Assembly (NCBI RefSeq): GCF_000196135.1
Contig: NC_005090.1
Location: 1,870,001 to 1,934,000, forward strand
Direction: 5' to 3'
Source: Wolinella succinogenes DSM 1740
GTDB taxonomy: Bacteria; Campylobacterota; Campylobacteria; Campylobacterales; Helicobacteraceae
Length of the DNA: 64,000 nucleotides
Shown: in pieces, positions 34,449 to 43,986 of the stretch
How positions within the stretch are numbered: the stretch's first letter is position 1
Layout of the letters: every line of letters starts with the position of its first letter
Program-made: the position numbers and the translations under genes
The notes under the pieces: model-generated
Seen by the model: only the letters and a program-made list of their open reading frames with translations
The model's database searches: none
What the model was told of the DNA's origin: nothing

Positions 34449-35458
34449 AAGAGCTCACTCTGGAGCGATTCTTAAGCCATCGCTCCGCCTTCTCCCTTGT
34501 TATCGATGTTCGCTCTCCTCACGAATACCTCGAATCACACCTTCCCGGTGCGCTCAATCTCCCCGTCCTAAGCGATTTGGAGCATGAGAGGGTCGGCACC
34601 CTCTATAAAGAATCGCCCTTTGAGGCGAGGATTCTTGGCGCCTCTCTCATCTGTGCCAATATTGCCTCTGCTCTCTCTTGGCTCAAAGATTCGCTTCATC
34701 CCTCCCAAAAAGTGCTCATCTACTGCGCACGCGGGGGTCAAAGAAGCCTCTCTTTAGCGCTCATCCTCTCCTCTATTGGCTATCAGATCGCAAGACTCAT
34801 CGGAGGCTACAAGGGCTATCGCGCCCATGTCGCCGCCTCTTGGCAAGTCCCACGAAAAGAATCTTTTCTCACGCTCGTTGGCCCCACCGGCGGAGGGAAG
34901 AGCGAGCTCATTCAATCGCTCTCTTGGAGTCTAGATATTGAAGGATTAGCCCGCCACAAAGGCTCAAGCTTTGGAGCCATCGAGGGGGAGCAGCCCAGCA
35001 CGAAGATGTTTCAAAACCTCCTCTTTGAGCGCCTTTTAGGGCTAAGAGAGGAGCCTCTCGTCGCCGTAGAGGGGGAGAGCAAGAGACTAGGGAATCTCAT
35101 CCTCCCTTCCCCTCTTTATGAGCGCTACAAGAGCGCGCCCAAAGTCTTTATCGATTCTCCCCTAGAGGCTCGAATCGACCGAACCATGCAGGAGTATGCC
35201 TCTATCTCTCCTGCTTTTTTTGAAGGGGCGATGCAAAAAATTGCCCGATACATGAATAAAGAGGCTCACAAGGCAGCTTCTTTGGCATTTTGGCAAGGGG
35301 ATTTGAGGCGATGCGCTGAGTTGCTTTTGGTGGAGTATTACGACAAGGTTTATAAGATGGAGCCCTGTGAGTACACGATTCTCCACACCAGCAAAGAATC
35401 AACCCTCAAAGAGCTTGAGCGAATCAAAGGGGAGATTTTATCGTCCGTGAGAGAGTAG
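34442..35458 (+). CDS. mnmH: tRNA 2-selenouridine synthase
   Basis: MnmH (SelU, YbbB) replaces sulfur by selenium at the wobble uridine of some tRNAs by way of geranylated intermediates, using selenophosphate. The 338-aa protein has an N-terminal rhodanese domain with the active cysteine in VLIYCARGGQRSLSLA (about residue 94) and a P-loop domain with LTLVGPTGGGKSELIQSL. The start is GTG 34442, 7 nt inside the pyrC end. Its end overlaps the convergent gpsA by 21 nt. Confidence 0.93.
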   Translation: MLEELTLERFLSHRSAFSLVIDVRSPHEYLESHLPGALNLPVLSDLEHERVGTLYKESPFEARILGASLICANIASALSWLKDSLHPSQKVLIYCARGGQRSLSLALILSSIGYQIARLIGGYKGYRAHVAASWQVPRKESFLTLVGPTGGGKSELIQSLSWSLDIEGLARHKGSSFGAIEGEQPSTKMFQNLLFERLLGLREEPLVAVEGESKRLGNLILPSPLYERYKSAPKVFIDSPLEARIDRTMQEYASISPAFFEGAMQKIARYMNKEAHKAASLAFWQGDLRRCAELLLVEYYDKVYKMEPCEYTILHTSKESTLKELERIKGEILSSVRE

Positions 35459-36331
35459 GTCTTTGAGGCTCTCTTTGGGATTCTTGCCCTGCAAGATGGC
35501 GTTCACCTCGTGTGCGATGGGAGCGTGAATGCCCTCTCTTTGAGCAATTTGCGTGATCGCCCTAGCGGTCTTGATCCCTTCAGCCACCTCGCCAAGCTCA
35601 ATTAATATCTCCTCCAAGCTCTTGCCTTGGGCGAGTCCAAGCCCCACGCGGTAGTTTCTAGAGAGGGTGGAGCCTGAAGTGAGAAAGAGATCGCCCGCGC
35701 CAGAGAGACCCAAAAAGGTCTCAATCTTTGCGCCAAAATATTGCCCAAAGCGTGCCATTTCGACCAATCCCCTCGCCACAAGCGAGGCTTTGGCGTTATA
35801 GCCTAGACCTAGACCATCGCAGATTCCCCCCGCAATGGCGATCACATTTTTGTAGGCACCGCAAACTTCGCCCCCCACGACGTCATTTTCGACATAAAGA
35901 CGAATCCATGAAGGAAAAAATTGGCTCATCTCTTGGGCTAACTCTAGGTGATGAGAGTGGATCACCAAAGCACAAGGAAGCCCCTCGCGCACCTCTTTGG
36001 CAAAAGAGGGGCCCGCGAGATAGGCGAGATTCTCTCTAGGCAAAAACTCCTCTAAAATCTCGCTCACCAGCGCTCCGCTCCCCTCCTCGATTCCCTTGCA
36101 GGCCACCAAAATCTTGGTCTTTGGAGGGAGATTGGCCTCATTGAGCCACCCCCTTAGAGCACTAGAGGCAATCGCTAACACCAAAAATCGCGCCTCTAAC
36201 GCCTCTTGGAGCGAGCATTGGTGGATTCCTTCGCGCCCGGAGCGGGAGACTAGCGCCACCGAAGATTTTTCTAAGAGCGCTTTATAGAGCGCGCTTCCCC
36301 ACGCTCCCCCGCCAATGATGGCTACATCCAT
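35438..36331 (-). CDS. gpsA: Glycerol-3-phosphate dehydrogenase [NAD(P)+]
   Basis: GpsA reduces dihydroxyacetone phosphate to sn-glycerol 3-phosphate, the phospholipid backbone. The 297-aa protein begins with the dinucleotide motif VAIIGGGAWGSAL. Further motifs are ACKGIEEGSG, LAGPSFAKEV, the catalytic lysine in VCGAYKNVIAIAGGICDGLGLG, FLGLSGAGDLFLTSGSTLSRN and VAEGIKTARAI. Length is near the low end of the family. Downstream of gatB on the same strand. Confidence 0.95.
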   Translation of the reverse strand: MDVAIIGGGAWGSALYKALLEKSSVALVSRSGREGIHQCSLQEALEARFLVLAIASSALRGWLNEANLPPKTKILVACKGIEEGSGALVSEILEEFLPRENLAYLAGPSFAKEVREGLPCALVIHSHHLELAQEMSQFFPSWIRLYVENDVVGGEVCGAYKNVIAIAGGICDGLGLGYNAKASLVARGLVEMARFGQYFGAKIETFLGLSGAGDLFLTSGSTLSRNYRVGLGLAQGKSLEEILIELGEVAEGIKTARAITQIAQREGIHAPIAHEVNAILQGKNPKESLKDLLSHGR

Positions 36332-36336
36332 ACAAG

Positions 36337-37755
36337 CTAACCTAGGCGGCTTTTAAGCAGGTCGTTGACCTTGGCGGGATTGACCCCTTTGGCGCTCTTC
36401 ATCACCTGCCCGACAAAGAATCCAAAGAGTTTATCTTTGCCGCTTTTATACTCAGCGACCTTGTCGCCATTTTGCGCCAACACCTCATCAATCACACTCA
36501 AAATCGCTCCATCATCGCTCACCTGCTTAAGTCCCAAGCGCTCAATGATCGCATCCACCTCTCCGCCCTCCGCCACAAGCACATCGAGCACCTCTTTGGC
36601 ACTCTTGCCGCTGATGGTCTCATCCTCGATTCGCTTCACCAAGCAAGCGAGTCTCTTGGCGTCCACAGGACTATTTTGCACTCCGCTCTCGCCTTTGAGG
36701 CGTCCTAGCAGCTCCACGGTGAGCCAAGTCACGGCTCCCTTAGCCGAAGCTCCCTCGCTTAACATCGTCTCAAAGAATCGAGCCATCTCCAAATCCGCCA
36801 CAATCACACCCGCATCATACTCTTTGAGTCCAAAATCACGCACCAATCGTGCTCTCTTCTCATCGGGCAGCTCAGGAATCTTCTCCGCCTCTTCCATGAG
36901 CGTTGCATCAATAAAAACAGGCAAAAGATCAGGATCGGGGAAATATCGATAATCCGCGCTCTCCTCTTTGCCCCTCATGGAGCGAGTCACGCCCTTGTCC
37001 GTGTCAAAAAGTCGTGTCTCCTGCACCACCTCTTTGGCATAGACTCCCTCTTGCCATGCCTCAATCTGTCGCTCTACCTCATACTCAATCGCCTTTTGAA
37101 TGAAGCGGAAACTGTTGAGATTCTTGATCTCCACGCGAGTGTAGAGCTTCTCATCACCTTTGGGGCGAATCGAGACGTTCGCGTCACATCGAAAAGAGCC
37201 CTCTTGCATATTCGCATCACTGATCTCAAGATAGCGCACGATGGAGTGGAGCTTTTTGAGATAGGCGATCGCCTCATCACTATTTCGCATATCAGGCTCG
37301 CTCACAATCTCCAAAAGAGGCGTGCAAGCGCGATTGAGATCCACTTTGGAGATTTCGCCCTCGTGGATGTTTTTCCCCGCATCCTCTTCAAGATGAGCGC
37401 GCGTGATTCCAATACGGCGCTTCTCTCCATCCACCTCGATATCAAGCCAGCCCTTGCCCACGATAGGAATCTCAAACTGCGAGATTTGATAGGCTTTGGG
37501 GAGGTCGGGGTAGAAGTAGTTTTTTCGTGCAAAAATGGAGTTTTGATTCACCTTGGCATTAACCGCCTTGGCAAAACTGACCGCCTTTTTCACCGCCTCG
37601 CCATTAAGCACGGGGAGGGCTCCGGGAAGTCCAAGACAGACAGGGCAGACATTTTTATTGGGCTCTTCGCCAAAACTAGTGGCGCAGGAGCAAAAGATTT
37701 TGGTTTTAGTGTTGAGCTGAACGTGGACTTCAAGTCCGATGACGGTTTCAAACAT
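36337..37755 (-). CDS. gatB: Asp/Glu-tRNA(Asn/Gln) amidotransferase subunit B
   Basis: GatB is the kinase/amidation subunit that converts mischarged Glu-tRNA(Gln) and Asp-tRNA(Asn). The 472-aa protein begins [20 protein letters not shown] and has [50 protein letters not shown] and [16 protein letters not shown]. The C-terminal YqeY-like tRNA-binding domain ends [31 protein letters not shown] precedes the ATG. It is 5 nt upstream of gpsA. Confidence 0.96.
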
Positions 37756-37840
37756 CGCTTTTCCTGTAAAGAGAGGGATTGTTTTAGAGCTTTTTATGGG
37801 AGAATCTTAACTTTTTTTGCCCTAAAGCAAGTTAAGAGCC

Positions 37841-38806
37841 TCACCCTCCCGTCTGGTAAAAGGCGCGACCAGAGGTTTTGTTGTCCTCTTCTCTCCACTC
37901 ATTTTTCTCTGGCTTGTTGGTCACTGCCTGCAAGAGGGCTCGTCTGATTCCCTCTCTATCGCCTTTTTCCATTGCCTCTTTGGCGTCCACTGCGTCCTCA
38001 AAATAGAGACAAGGGATGATTTTGCCATCGCTACTGATTCTCACACGGTTGCAACTCTCGCAAAAGTCGTCATTATGGGGTGCAATGATTCCAAATTTTC
38101 CTCCACCCTCTAGCTCATAGAGCGTGGCCGGTCCAAAAAACTCTTTCTCGATCTTTTTGTAGGAGAATCGCTCCGCCACGCGCTCTAGTATCTCTTTTTG
38201 GCGCAAGCCAGTCGCCCCCTCTTTGGCATGACTATTTTCCATGAATTCAATGAAACGAATGGTCACTTTTTTACTTTGAGCAAAGGCGATAAGGTCGGGA
38301 ATCTCATCCTCATTGACCCCTTTGAGCGGCACCATATTGAGCTTGACAATGAGCCCCACACTAAGGGCAAGGTCGATTCCCTCTAGGATTTGAGGAAGAA
38401 CATTTTTTTTCGAGATGAGCGCAACCCGTTCAGGCTTAAGAGAATCAAGCGATACATTGATACGCTTCAAGCCCGCTTCTTTGAGACTTTTGGCGAAATG
38501 GCGCAGATAGAAGCCATTGGTAGTGAGCGCGATATCAATCTCAGGATTGTAGAGGTAGATTTGGGCGATAAACCAATCTAAATCCTTGCGGATCATCGGT
38601 TCGCCTCCTGTGATACGAATCTTTTTCACCCCTTCATCAATTGCCACTTTCACGAGCTCCAAAAGCTGAGCCAAAGGAATATCCTCCTCTGCATCAAAAA
38701 AATCTTCTGGTGTGTCGGGCATGCAGTACTGACAGCGGAAATTGCATCGATTGGTTACAGAGATTCGGATGTAATCCACTGTGCGTCCAAAACTATCGAT
38801 AAGCAT
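37841..38806 (-). CDS. moaA: GTP 3',8-cyclase MoaA
   Basis: This radical-SAM enzyme starts molybdenum-cofactor synthesis from GTP. From ATG 38806 (MLIDSFGRTVDYIRISVTNR; GGGAG upstream) it is 321 aa. The N-terminal cluster motif is CNFRCQYC, the C-terminal cluster has CESCNRVRISSDGKIIPC, and the protein ends in the GG pair that enters the active site. The longer frame from 38932 adds hydrophobic non-family residues. It is divergent from mobA, so the two form a cofactor-synthesis locus. Confidence 0.96.
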   Translation of the reverse strand: MLIDSFGRTVDYIRISVTNRCNFRCQYCMPDTPEDFFDAEEDIPLAQLLELVKVAIDEGVKKIRITGGEPMIRKDLDWFIAQIYLYNPEIDIALTTNGFYLRHFAKSLKEAGLKRINVSLDSLKPERVALISKKNVLPQILEGIDLALSVGLIVKLNMVPLKGVNEDEIPDLIAFAQSKKVTIRFIEFMENSHAKEGATGLRQKEILERVAERFSYKKIEKEFFGPATLYELEGGGKFGIIAPHNDDFCESCNRVRISSDGKIIPCLYFEDAVDAKEAMEKGDREGIRRALLQAVTNKPEKNEWREEDNKTSGRAFYQTGG

Positions 38807-38879
38807 TTTACTCCCTATTTTGTTGAGTTTCAGGACTCTTTTTGGCCTAATAATATCCAAAACGAAGCTAAAAAATAGA

Positions 38880-38885
38880 TATAAT
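38880..38885 (+). promoter_or_regulatory. -10 element of mobA
   Basis: Perfect TATAAT on the plus strand 20 nt before ATG 38906 and 32 nt before ATG 38918. Confidence 0.55.
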
Positions 38886-38905
38886 TCGAGCGTTAAAAAC
38901 TGCAC

Positions 38906-39514
38906 ATGAGAAGGACAATGAACCCGATCCAAAAATTCTCCACCCCTTGCGTCATTCTAGCGGGCGGCAAAAGCAGCCGTATGGGAAAAAATAAGGCGCT
39001 TCTCCCCTTTGGGGGCTGCTCTAGTTTGGCTGAGTACCAGTATCGCCGTCTTCAAGAGATCTTTGAGAGCGTCTACATCTCAACCAAAGATTCCTCTATT
39101 TTTGAGTTTGAGGCCGAATTTATCGAGGATGACTCAGAAACCTCCGCCCCTGGAGTGGCAATCAACACGCTCTTTAATGAGCTCTATGCTCACGAGATAT
39201 TCCTCATCACCGTGGACGCTCCTTTTGTGAGCTTTAAAACCATTGGAGAGATTTTAGAGAGAGGCAAAGAGGGTCATGAGGCGATTTTAGCCAAAACTCC
39301 TGCCAAAAAACACTATCTCATTGGCCTCTACAAAGAGTCGATTCTCCCTAGGCTTGAGGAGCTTTTGGAGGAAAAAAACTACAAGCTCTCTGCTCTAGTG
39401 GAGAGTAGCGAGACGCTTTTTGTCGATTTTTTAGATGAAGAGGAGTTCTCCAACCTCAACACCAAAGAGGAGTATCAAGCCGCTTTAGCCAAACTTCCCT
39501 CAAGGGTCAAGTAG
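38906..39514 (+). CDS. mobA: Molybdenum cofactor guanylyltransferase MobA
   Basis: MobA attaches GMP to molybdopterin to form the guanine-dinucleotide cofactor used by DMSO-reductase-family enzymes such as formate dehydrogenase and nitrate reductase. The 202-aa protein has the nucleotidyltransferase motif VILAGGKSSRMGKNKALLPF and ITVDAPFVSF (metal-binding aspartate). Two starts are possible, ATG 38906 or 38918. AAGGA sits only 2 nt before the latter, so I keep the longer form with doubt. Overlaps the convergent thioredoxin-like gene by 15 nt. Confidence 0.9.
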   Translation: MRRTMNPIQKFSTPCVILAGGKSSRMGKNKALLPFGGCSSLAEYQYRRLQEIFESVYISTKDSSIFEFEAEFIEDDSETSAPGVAINTLFNELYAHEIFLITVDAPFVSFKTIGEILERGKEGHEAILAKTPAKKHYLIGLYKESILPRLEELLEEKNYKLSALVESSETLFVDFLDEEEFSNLNTKEEYQAALAKLPSRVK

Positions 39515-39871
39515 AAACTCCAAAAAAGCCTCAGGGAGCTGGTAGCCAAGCCTCTCCCCCAGCAGCTCGCCTGCGGGAGAAAAGTAGAAGAAACTAGGAA
39601 CAAACCTCGTCTCAATCGCCTCAGCGAGTCTCTCTTCGTCACGATTCACTTCAAGCCAAATTTTCCCCTCTAGCGCCTTTTGTATCGAAGGTCGAGAAAG
39701 AACCTGCTTGTGAGTGCGAATGCAATAGGGGCACGCTCTAGAGCTCACCATCACCACCAAAGGCTTGTTTTGTGCTTTAGCCATCGCCAAAGAATCTTCA
39801 AAAGCCCCACCCCATAGAGCGCTCCCTAGCCAAAACAGCCCGATAAAAAGCCCCACTTTCAGTGCCCTCAT
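39500..39871 (-). CDS. Secreted thioredoxin-fold protein (CPYC)
   Basis: A 123-aa protein with an N-terminal signal peptide (RALKVGLFIGLFWLGSALWGGAF), then SLAMAKAQNKPLVVMVSSRACPYCIRTHKQVL with redox-active CPYC, and TRFVPSFFYFSPAGELL with the cis-proline. It belongs to the thioredoxin-like_7/SoxW-like group of periplasmic thiol oxidoreductases. Its partners are unknown; cytochrome or cofactor maturation is possible. I chose ATG 39871 because of AAAGGAG upstream and the signal peptide. A longer frame from 40057 overlaps flhB and is not credible. Confidence 0.85.
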   Translation of the reverse strand: MRALKVGLFIGLFWLGSALWGGAFEDSLAMAKAQNKPLVVMVSSRACPYCIRTHKQVLSRPSIQKALEGKIWLEVNRDEERLAEAIETRFVPSFFYFSPAGELLGERLGYQLPEAFLEFLLDP

Positions 39872-39890
39872 CCGCTCTCCTTTGGGTTTT

Positions 39891-39907
39891 TTAAGATAGA
39901 ATCTTAA
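39891..39907. promoter_or_regulatory. 7-bp inverted repeat between flhB and the thioredoxin-like gene
   Basis: TTAAGAT-AGA-ATCTTAA, in the 55-bp divergent intergenic region. It may be part of overlapping promoters or a regulator site. Too short to be sure. Confidence 0.35.
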
Positions 39908-39926
39908 CCAAAAAACGGCAGGAATC

Positions 39927-40985
39927 ATGGCGGACGAAGAAGAGAAGACCGAAGAACCTAGTGGGAAAAAGATCGAGAAAGCCCGCGAGGATGGCAATGT
40001 CCCCAAAAGCCCTGAAGTGGTGGTCTTTTTTGGCCTTTTAGTAGGACTAATCCTCATCTATGTGCTCTTCACCTATTGGGTGGATGGCACAGGCAGGGTC
40101 TTTCATCAGGTCACCCCCTATTTTCATGAGGAGATAGGCCGAAAAGATGCCATCTCTCTTGCGATCTCTATCGCTTTAGAATATTTTTTACTCGTGATTC
40201 CCCTCTTTATCGCTCTGATGATCATTGGAGTGGCGGGCAATGTGAGCCAGTTTGGATTCCTTCTTAGCTCCAAAGCGATCGAGCCCAAATTCTCCAAACT
40301 CAACCCCATTACGGGGCTCAAAAATCTTTTTTCGCTGAAAAAACTACTCGATGGCACACTCCTCACCGTCAAGGTGCTCACAGCCTTTGGGATTGGCTTT
40401 TGGGTCTTTCTCTCCTTTATTGGGGAGCTCACCACCGTCTCGCTCTTCCCTCTCTTTGATCAGATGCGGTGGTTTAAGGATAAAGCGCTCATTCTAGCGG
40501 CGATTCTCCTGCTCTTCTTTTTTGTGATGGCCTCCATCGACTTTGCCATTAAGCGTTATCAATACTTCAAAAGCCTCCGCATGACCAAGCAGGAGGTGAA
40601 GGATGAGTACAAACAGATGGAGGGGAATCCTGAAATCAAGCGCAAGATTCGCCAGCTCATGATGCAAGCGGCAATGAAGCGCATGATGCAGCAGCTCCCT
40701 ACCGCTGATGTGGTCATCACCAACCCCACCCACTACGCCGTGGCACTCCGCTACAACACCCAAAAAGAGCGCGCTCCAAGGGTTATCGCCAAAGGGGTGG
40801 ACTTCATGGCGATTCGAATCAAAGAGATTGCCAGAGAGCATGAGATACAGATCGTGGAGAACAAAACTCTCGCCAGAGAACTCTACAAAAACGCCGATGT
40901 GGACAAGGAGATTCCTGAGACACTCTTTCAAGCCGTCGCTGAAGTGCTCGCCTATGTTTATAAACTCAACAAGAAGAAAAACTAG
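39927..40985 (+). CDS. flhB: Flagellar export protein FlhB
   Basis: FlhB is the inner-membrane export-gate component whose self-cleavage switches secretion from rod/hook to filament substrates. The 352-aa protein has a charged N-terminus (ADEEEKTEEPSGKKIEKARE), four membrane helices (about 30-205) and a cytoplasmic domain with the autocleavage site NPTH at residues 266-269 in VVITNPTHYAVALRY. Its tail ends AYVYKLNKKKN. It begins a plus-strand run of genes and is not next to other flagellar genes. Confidence 0.97.
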   Translation: MADEEEKTEEPSGKKIEKAREDGNVPKSPEVVVFFGLLVGLILIYVLFTYWVDGTGRVFHQVTPYFHEEIGRKDAISLAISIALEYFLLVIPLFIALMIIGVAGNVSQFGFLLSSKAIEPKFSKLNPITGLKNLFSLKKLLDGTLLTVKVLTAFGIGFWVFLSFIGELTTVSLFPLFDQMRWFKDKALILAAILLLFFFVMASIDFAIKRYQYFKSLRMTKQEVKDEYKQMEGNPEIKRKIRQLMMQAAMKRMMQQLPTADVVITNPTHYAVALRYNTQKERAPRVIAKGVDFMAIRIKEIAREHEIQIVENKTLARELYKNADVDKEIPETLFQAVAEVLAYVYKLNKKKN

Positions 40986-41015
40986 CCCCTAATCCTTGGC
41001 TAAAGGAGGTTGGGG

Positions 41016-41021
41016 TACAAT
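41016..41021 (+). promoter_or_regulatory. Candidate -10 element upstream of the DHH gene
   Basis: TACAAT on the plus strand 28 nt before TTG 41050. An imperfect GC-rich hairpin (about 40986-41015) between flhB and this box could end flhB transcription. Confidence 0.4.
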
Positions 41022-41049
41022 CCCAAAACAGTTTTAACGGGGGATTTCT

Positions 41050-42003
41050 TTGGATTACGCTCAAGTTTGGGAGAGGATTCTATCCTTCAAAAAGATCGTT
41101 ATCATCACTCACCAAAAGCCCGATGGGGATGCCATTGGCAGTGCCCTCGCGATGCATCATCGTCTCACTCGATTAGGCAAAAAGAGCTATCTTTTCAATC
41201 TTGATGCTTCGAGGATTCCTCTAGAGCTTCGATTTTTAAGAGAATCGCAGAATTTCAGCGACAAGGTGCCCGCCAATGCCGATGCGTGGATTTTCCTTGA
41301 TTGCGCCAATCCAGCGCGCACGGGTGCACCTTGGGAAGAGGAGCGTCCATGGGTGCTCAACATTGATCACCACGAGAGCAACTCACGCTTTGGGGATGTC
41401 AATATTGTCGATTCTTCCAAGGTCGCCACAGGCGTCGTCCTTGCCTCTTTTTTAAAGGCTCAAGATAGGCTCAATAAGCCCGAATCTGAGGCCATCTACG
41501 CCGCTATTTTGACCGATTCAAACTTCTTCAAAAACGATCGAATCGATGCGGAGCTCTTCAGGCTCTGTGGCGACTTGATGGAATCAGGCGTTGAGCCTGC
41601 CAAGATCAATGACTCGCTCACACGCTCAGAGCCCCTAGCCAAAATCCGCTTGCTAGAGCGAATCCTCTCGCGCCTTGCGCTTCACCATGACGCGACACTT
41701 GCCTCTAGCTACCTGCTAGAGGAGGATTTCCAAAGTTTAGGCGGAGGCGTTCACATGCTAGAGGGAATGGCTGACTACCCCCTCTCCCTCTCCACGGTTC
41801 GCATGGGCATTTTTGCCTACGAGATTGCCCCCAAGCGCTTCAAAGTCTCACTAAGAAGCCAAGCTCCCCACCCTTGCAACGACATTGCCGCCAAGCTTGG
41901 CGGGGGCGGACACCCCTATGCCGCAGGCTATATCTCCTCTCACTCCACCCTAGAAAAGACCCTGCAAGAGGCGCTTGACCTCTGCAAAGAAAGGCTATCA
42001 TGA
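41050..42003 (+). CDS. DHH-family phosphoesterase (NrnA-like)
   Basis: A 317-aa two-domain DHH/DHHA1 protein: VIITHQKPDGDAIGSALAMH, AWIFLDCANPARTG, VLNIDHHESNSRFGDVNIVD (the DHH motif), and C-terminal KLGGGGHPYAAGYISS. The family includes NrnA, which degrades nanoRNAs and dephosphorylates pAp, and cyclic-dinucleotide phosphodiesterases. Absence of membrane and GGDEF-like domains favours an NrnA-like role. The start is TTG 41050 with GGGGGA upstream. It overlaps the M23 peptidase gene by 4 nt (ATGA). Confidence 0.9.
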   Translation: MDYAQVWERILSFKKIVIITHQKPDGDAIGSALAMHHRLTRLGKKSYLFNLDASRIPLELRFLRESQNFSDKVPANADAWIFLDCANPARTGAPWEEERPWVLNIDHHESNSRFGDVNIVDSSKVATGVVLASFLKAQDRLNKPESEAIYAAILTDSNFFKNDRIDAELFRLCGDLMESGVEPAKINDSLTRSEPLAKIRLLERILSRLALHHDATLASSYLLEEDFQSLGGGVHMLEGMADYPLSLSTVRMGIFAYEIAPKRFKVSLRSQAPHPCNDIAAKLGGGGHPYAAGYISSHSTLEKTLQEALDLCKERLS

Positions 42004-43379
42004 ACTCATCTTCTAAATTCTCCTCATTTCTCTATCTCCTCTTTTTTGGAGCGCTGATTTTAGGAGCTTTTCTCCTCTACAACTCTAAGGCATTCGAGCA
42101 AAATCCTCCTGTAATCGATTCCCCTAGTGAGCTCTTTTGGAATCTTAAAGATCCCCTCAAGATTCGCATCGTGGATGACAGCGGCTTGAGAAACTATCGA
42201 ATCTACCTCCTCAAAGATGGCACCAAGACGCTTCTAGAGAATATGACACTAGAAAAACACCTTCCTGAGGTCTCTTTTGAGCTTCATCCCCCCAAGAATG
42301 TGATGTTCAATCGCGAACGACTTTTGGAGTTTGAGATCGAAGCCACCGATTCAAGCAATTGGAGCTTCTTCGCAGGCAACACCGCCAAGAAAAAGATCAC
42401 CGCCGTGATTGACACCAAACGCCCTATGCTTCAGCTTGTGGCCCACTCCTACAAGATCACCAAAGGAGGAACGGCGCTCGTGGTTTTCAAGGCCGAGGAT
42501 GAGTTCCTTGATAGAGTGGAAGTCTCTAATGGCTCAGAGAGTTTCAAGCCTCAGCCTTTCTATAAAAAGGGCTACTACGCCTCGCTCATCACTTGGCCTA
42601 TCACCAATAACGACTTCAACGCCAAAATCACAGCGATAGACATGGCGGGCAACATGGCCATCACCAATGTGAATCTCTTTAAGGTTCAAAAAAACTATCG
42701 CCAATCCAATCTCCAGCTCAAAGATGACTTCATTGATGGCAAGATCTCCTCTCTTATTGAGGAGATTGGGGAGCGTCCTTTGGTCTCTTTTAAGAGCAAG
42801 GTGGAGATGTTCAAATACATCAACGAAGAGATTCGCCTAAGCAATGAGAGCGTCATCTCCAAGGTGGGTCAGGCCAATCTAGCCATCTTGCCTGCACATG
42901 AATTCTCCCTCATCCCCTTCTATCCTCTGCGCAATGGCGCGGCAGTGGCGAGCTTTGGCGATCATCGAATCTTTAACTACGCAGGGCAGTTTGCCAGCGA
43001 GTCCTACCATATGGGACTTGACCTTGCTAGCGTCCAAAACGCCCCTATCGTCTCCACCAATGCTGGACGAATCGTCTTCACTGGATTTTTGGGAATCTAT
43101 GGCAATGTGGTCATGGTGGATCATGGGCTAGGGCTTATGACTCTCTATGCGCATATGTCAGAGATTCATGTCCAAAAAGGGGATACGATTGCCCAAAATA
43201 GCGTTATTGGTAAAACGGGCATGACGGGGCTTGCCCTAGGAGATCACCTCCATTTTGGGATCATCGTCCAAGGCCAAGAGGTGAGCTGCGTGGAGTGGAT
43301 GGATGCCAAGTGGATTAAAGAGAGCATCACCGATGTGATCAAGAGCGCTAGAACCCTCATCGATTCCCAAGGCAACTAA
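42000..43379 (+). CDS. Membrane-anchored M23 peptidoglycan endopeptidase
   Basis: A 459-aa protein with an N-terminal membrane anchor (FSSFLYLLFFGALILGAFLLY), a periplasmic beta-rich region (about 35-290, two immunoglobulin-like parts), and a C-terminal LytM/M23 domain with zinc ligands in SYHMGLDLASV (HxxxD) and GDHLHFGIIV (HxH). It should cut peptide cross-links or tetrapeptides in the cell wall, like the Csd cell-shape enzymes. It sits directly before minC and lpxC, the order of HP1054-HP1053-HP1052 in H. pylori, suggesting a role in growth or division. Confidence 0.9.
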   Translation: MNSSSKFSSFLYLLFFGALILGAFLLYNSKAFEQNPPVIDSPSELFWNLKDPLKIRIVDDSGLRNYRIYLLKDGTKTLLENMTLEKHLPEVSFELHPPKNVMFNRERLLEFEIEATDSSNWSFFAGNTAKKKITAVIDTKRPMLQLVAHSYKITKGGTALVVFKAEDEFLDRVEVSNGSESFKPQPFYKKGYYASLITWPITNNDFNAKITAIDMAGNMAITNVNLFKVQKNYRQSNLQLKDDFIDGKISSLIEEIGERPLVSFKSKVEMFKYINEEIRLSNESVISKVGQANLAILPAHEFSLIPFYPLRNGAAVASFGDHRIFNYAGQFASESYHMGLDLASVQNAPIVSTNAGRIVFTGFLGIYGNVVMVDHGLGLMTLYAHMSEIHVQKGDTIAQNSVIGKTGMTGLALGDHLHFGIIVQGQEVSCVEWMDAKWIKESITDVIKSARTLIDSQGN

Positions 43380-43380
43380 C

Positions 43381-43986
43381 ATGGTGCAGGCCAAACAGAA
43401 AAACCTTCGCGTTTTTGAATTTGAGGAGACCCCCAAAGAGGATCTCATCTCCTACATCCAAAAAAATGCCGTGCTCCTTAGGGGCTTCATGCTCATTTTC
43501 AAAGGTGCTCTAGATGAAGAGGTGAGAGCTTTTTTGCAAAGCGAGGGACTCAATTTTCTCGATTCTTCGATACAATTGCCCCTAAAGAGCCGAGAATCTT
43601 CAGGGGAGATTCCCTCCAAAAATATCACAACTCCCACTCTCTCCCCCGCTCCCCTAGAAGAATCGGGCTCCAAAGAGCACTCCCGCTCTTCCACGCTCTG
43701 TCTCCGCCGAACCATCCGCAGTGGCGAGGAGATCGTCGCTTCTGGCGATGTCACCATTTTTGGTCGCATCAACAGCGGGGCGATTATCCGAGCTGAGGGA
43801 AATGTCCAAGTCTTTGGCGAGATTCATGGGGCGATTGAGTGCGAGGGCGAATATATGATTTTAGGGAAGATCGGCCAAGGAAGCGTGCTCTTTGGAGGTG
43901 AGATTCTTGATCCATCCCTGTTTCATGGATCGCTCAAGCAGGTTTTCTTGGAAGAGGGGCGAGTGAGTATCAAGGAGATTGTATGA
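43381..43986 (+). CDS. minC: Septum-site determining protein MinC
   Basis: MinC blocks FtsZ assembly away from midcell with MinD. The 201-aa protein has an N-terminal FtsZ-inhibiting domain ([27 protein letters not shown]), a Ser/Pro-rich linker (about 78-110), and the C-terminal right-handed beta-helix ([61 protein letters not shown]). It starts 1 nt after the M23 stop and overlaps lpxC by 4 nt. Confidence 0.93.
   Translation: MVQAKQKNLRVFEFEETPKEDLISYIQKNAVLLRGFMLIFKGALDEEVRAFLQSEGLNFLDSSIQLPLKSRESSGEIPSKNITTPTLSPAPLEESGSKEHSRSSTLCLRRTIRSGEEIVASGDVTIFGRINSGAIIRAEGNVQVFGEIHGAIECEGEYMILGKIGQGSVLFGGEILDPSLFHGSLKQVFLEEGRVSIKEIV

Noticed and set aside
39872-40057. Longer start of the thioredoxin-like gene
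   Set aside because: It would overlap flhB by 131 bases in antisense and destroy the signal peptide context; AAAGGAG marks ATG 39871.
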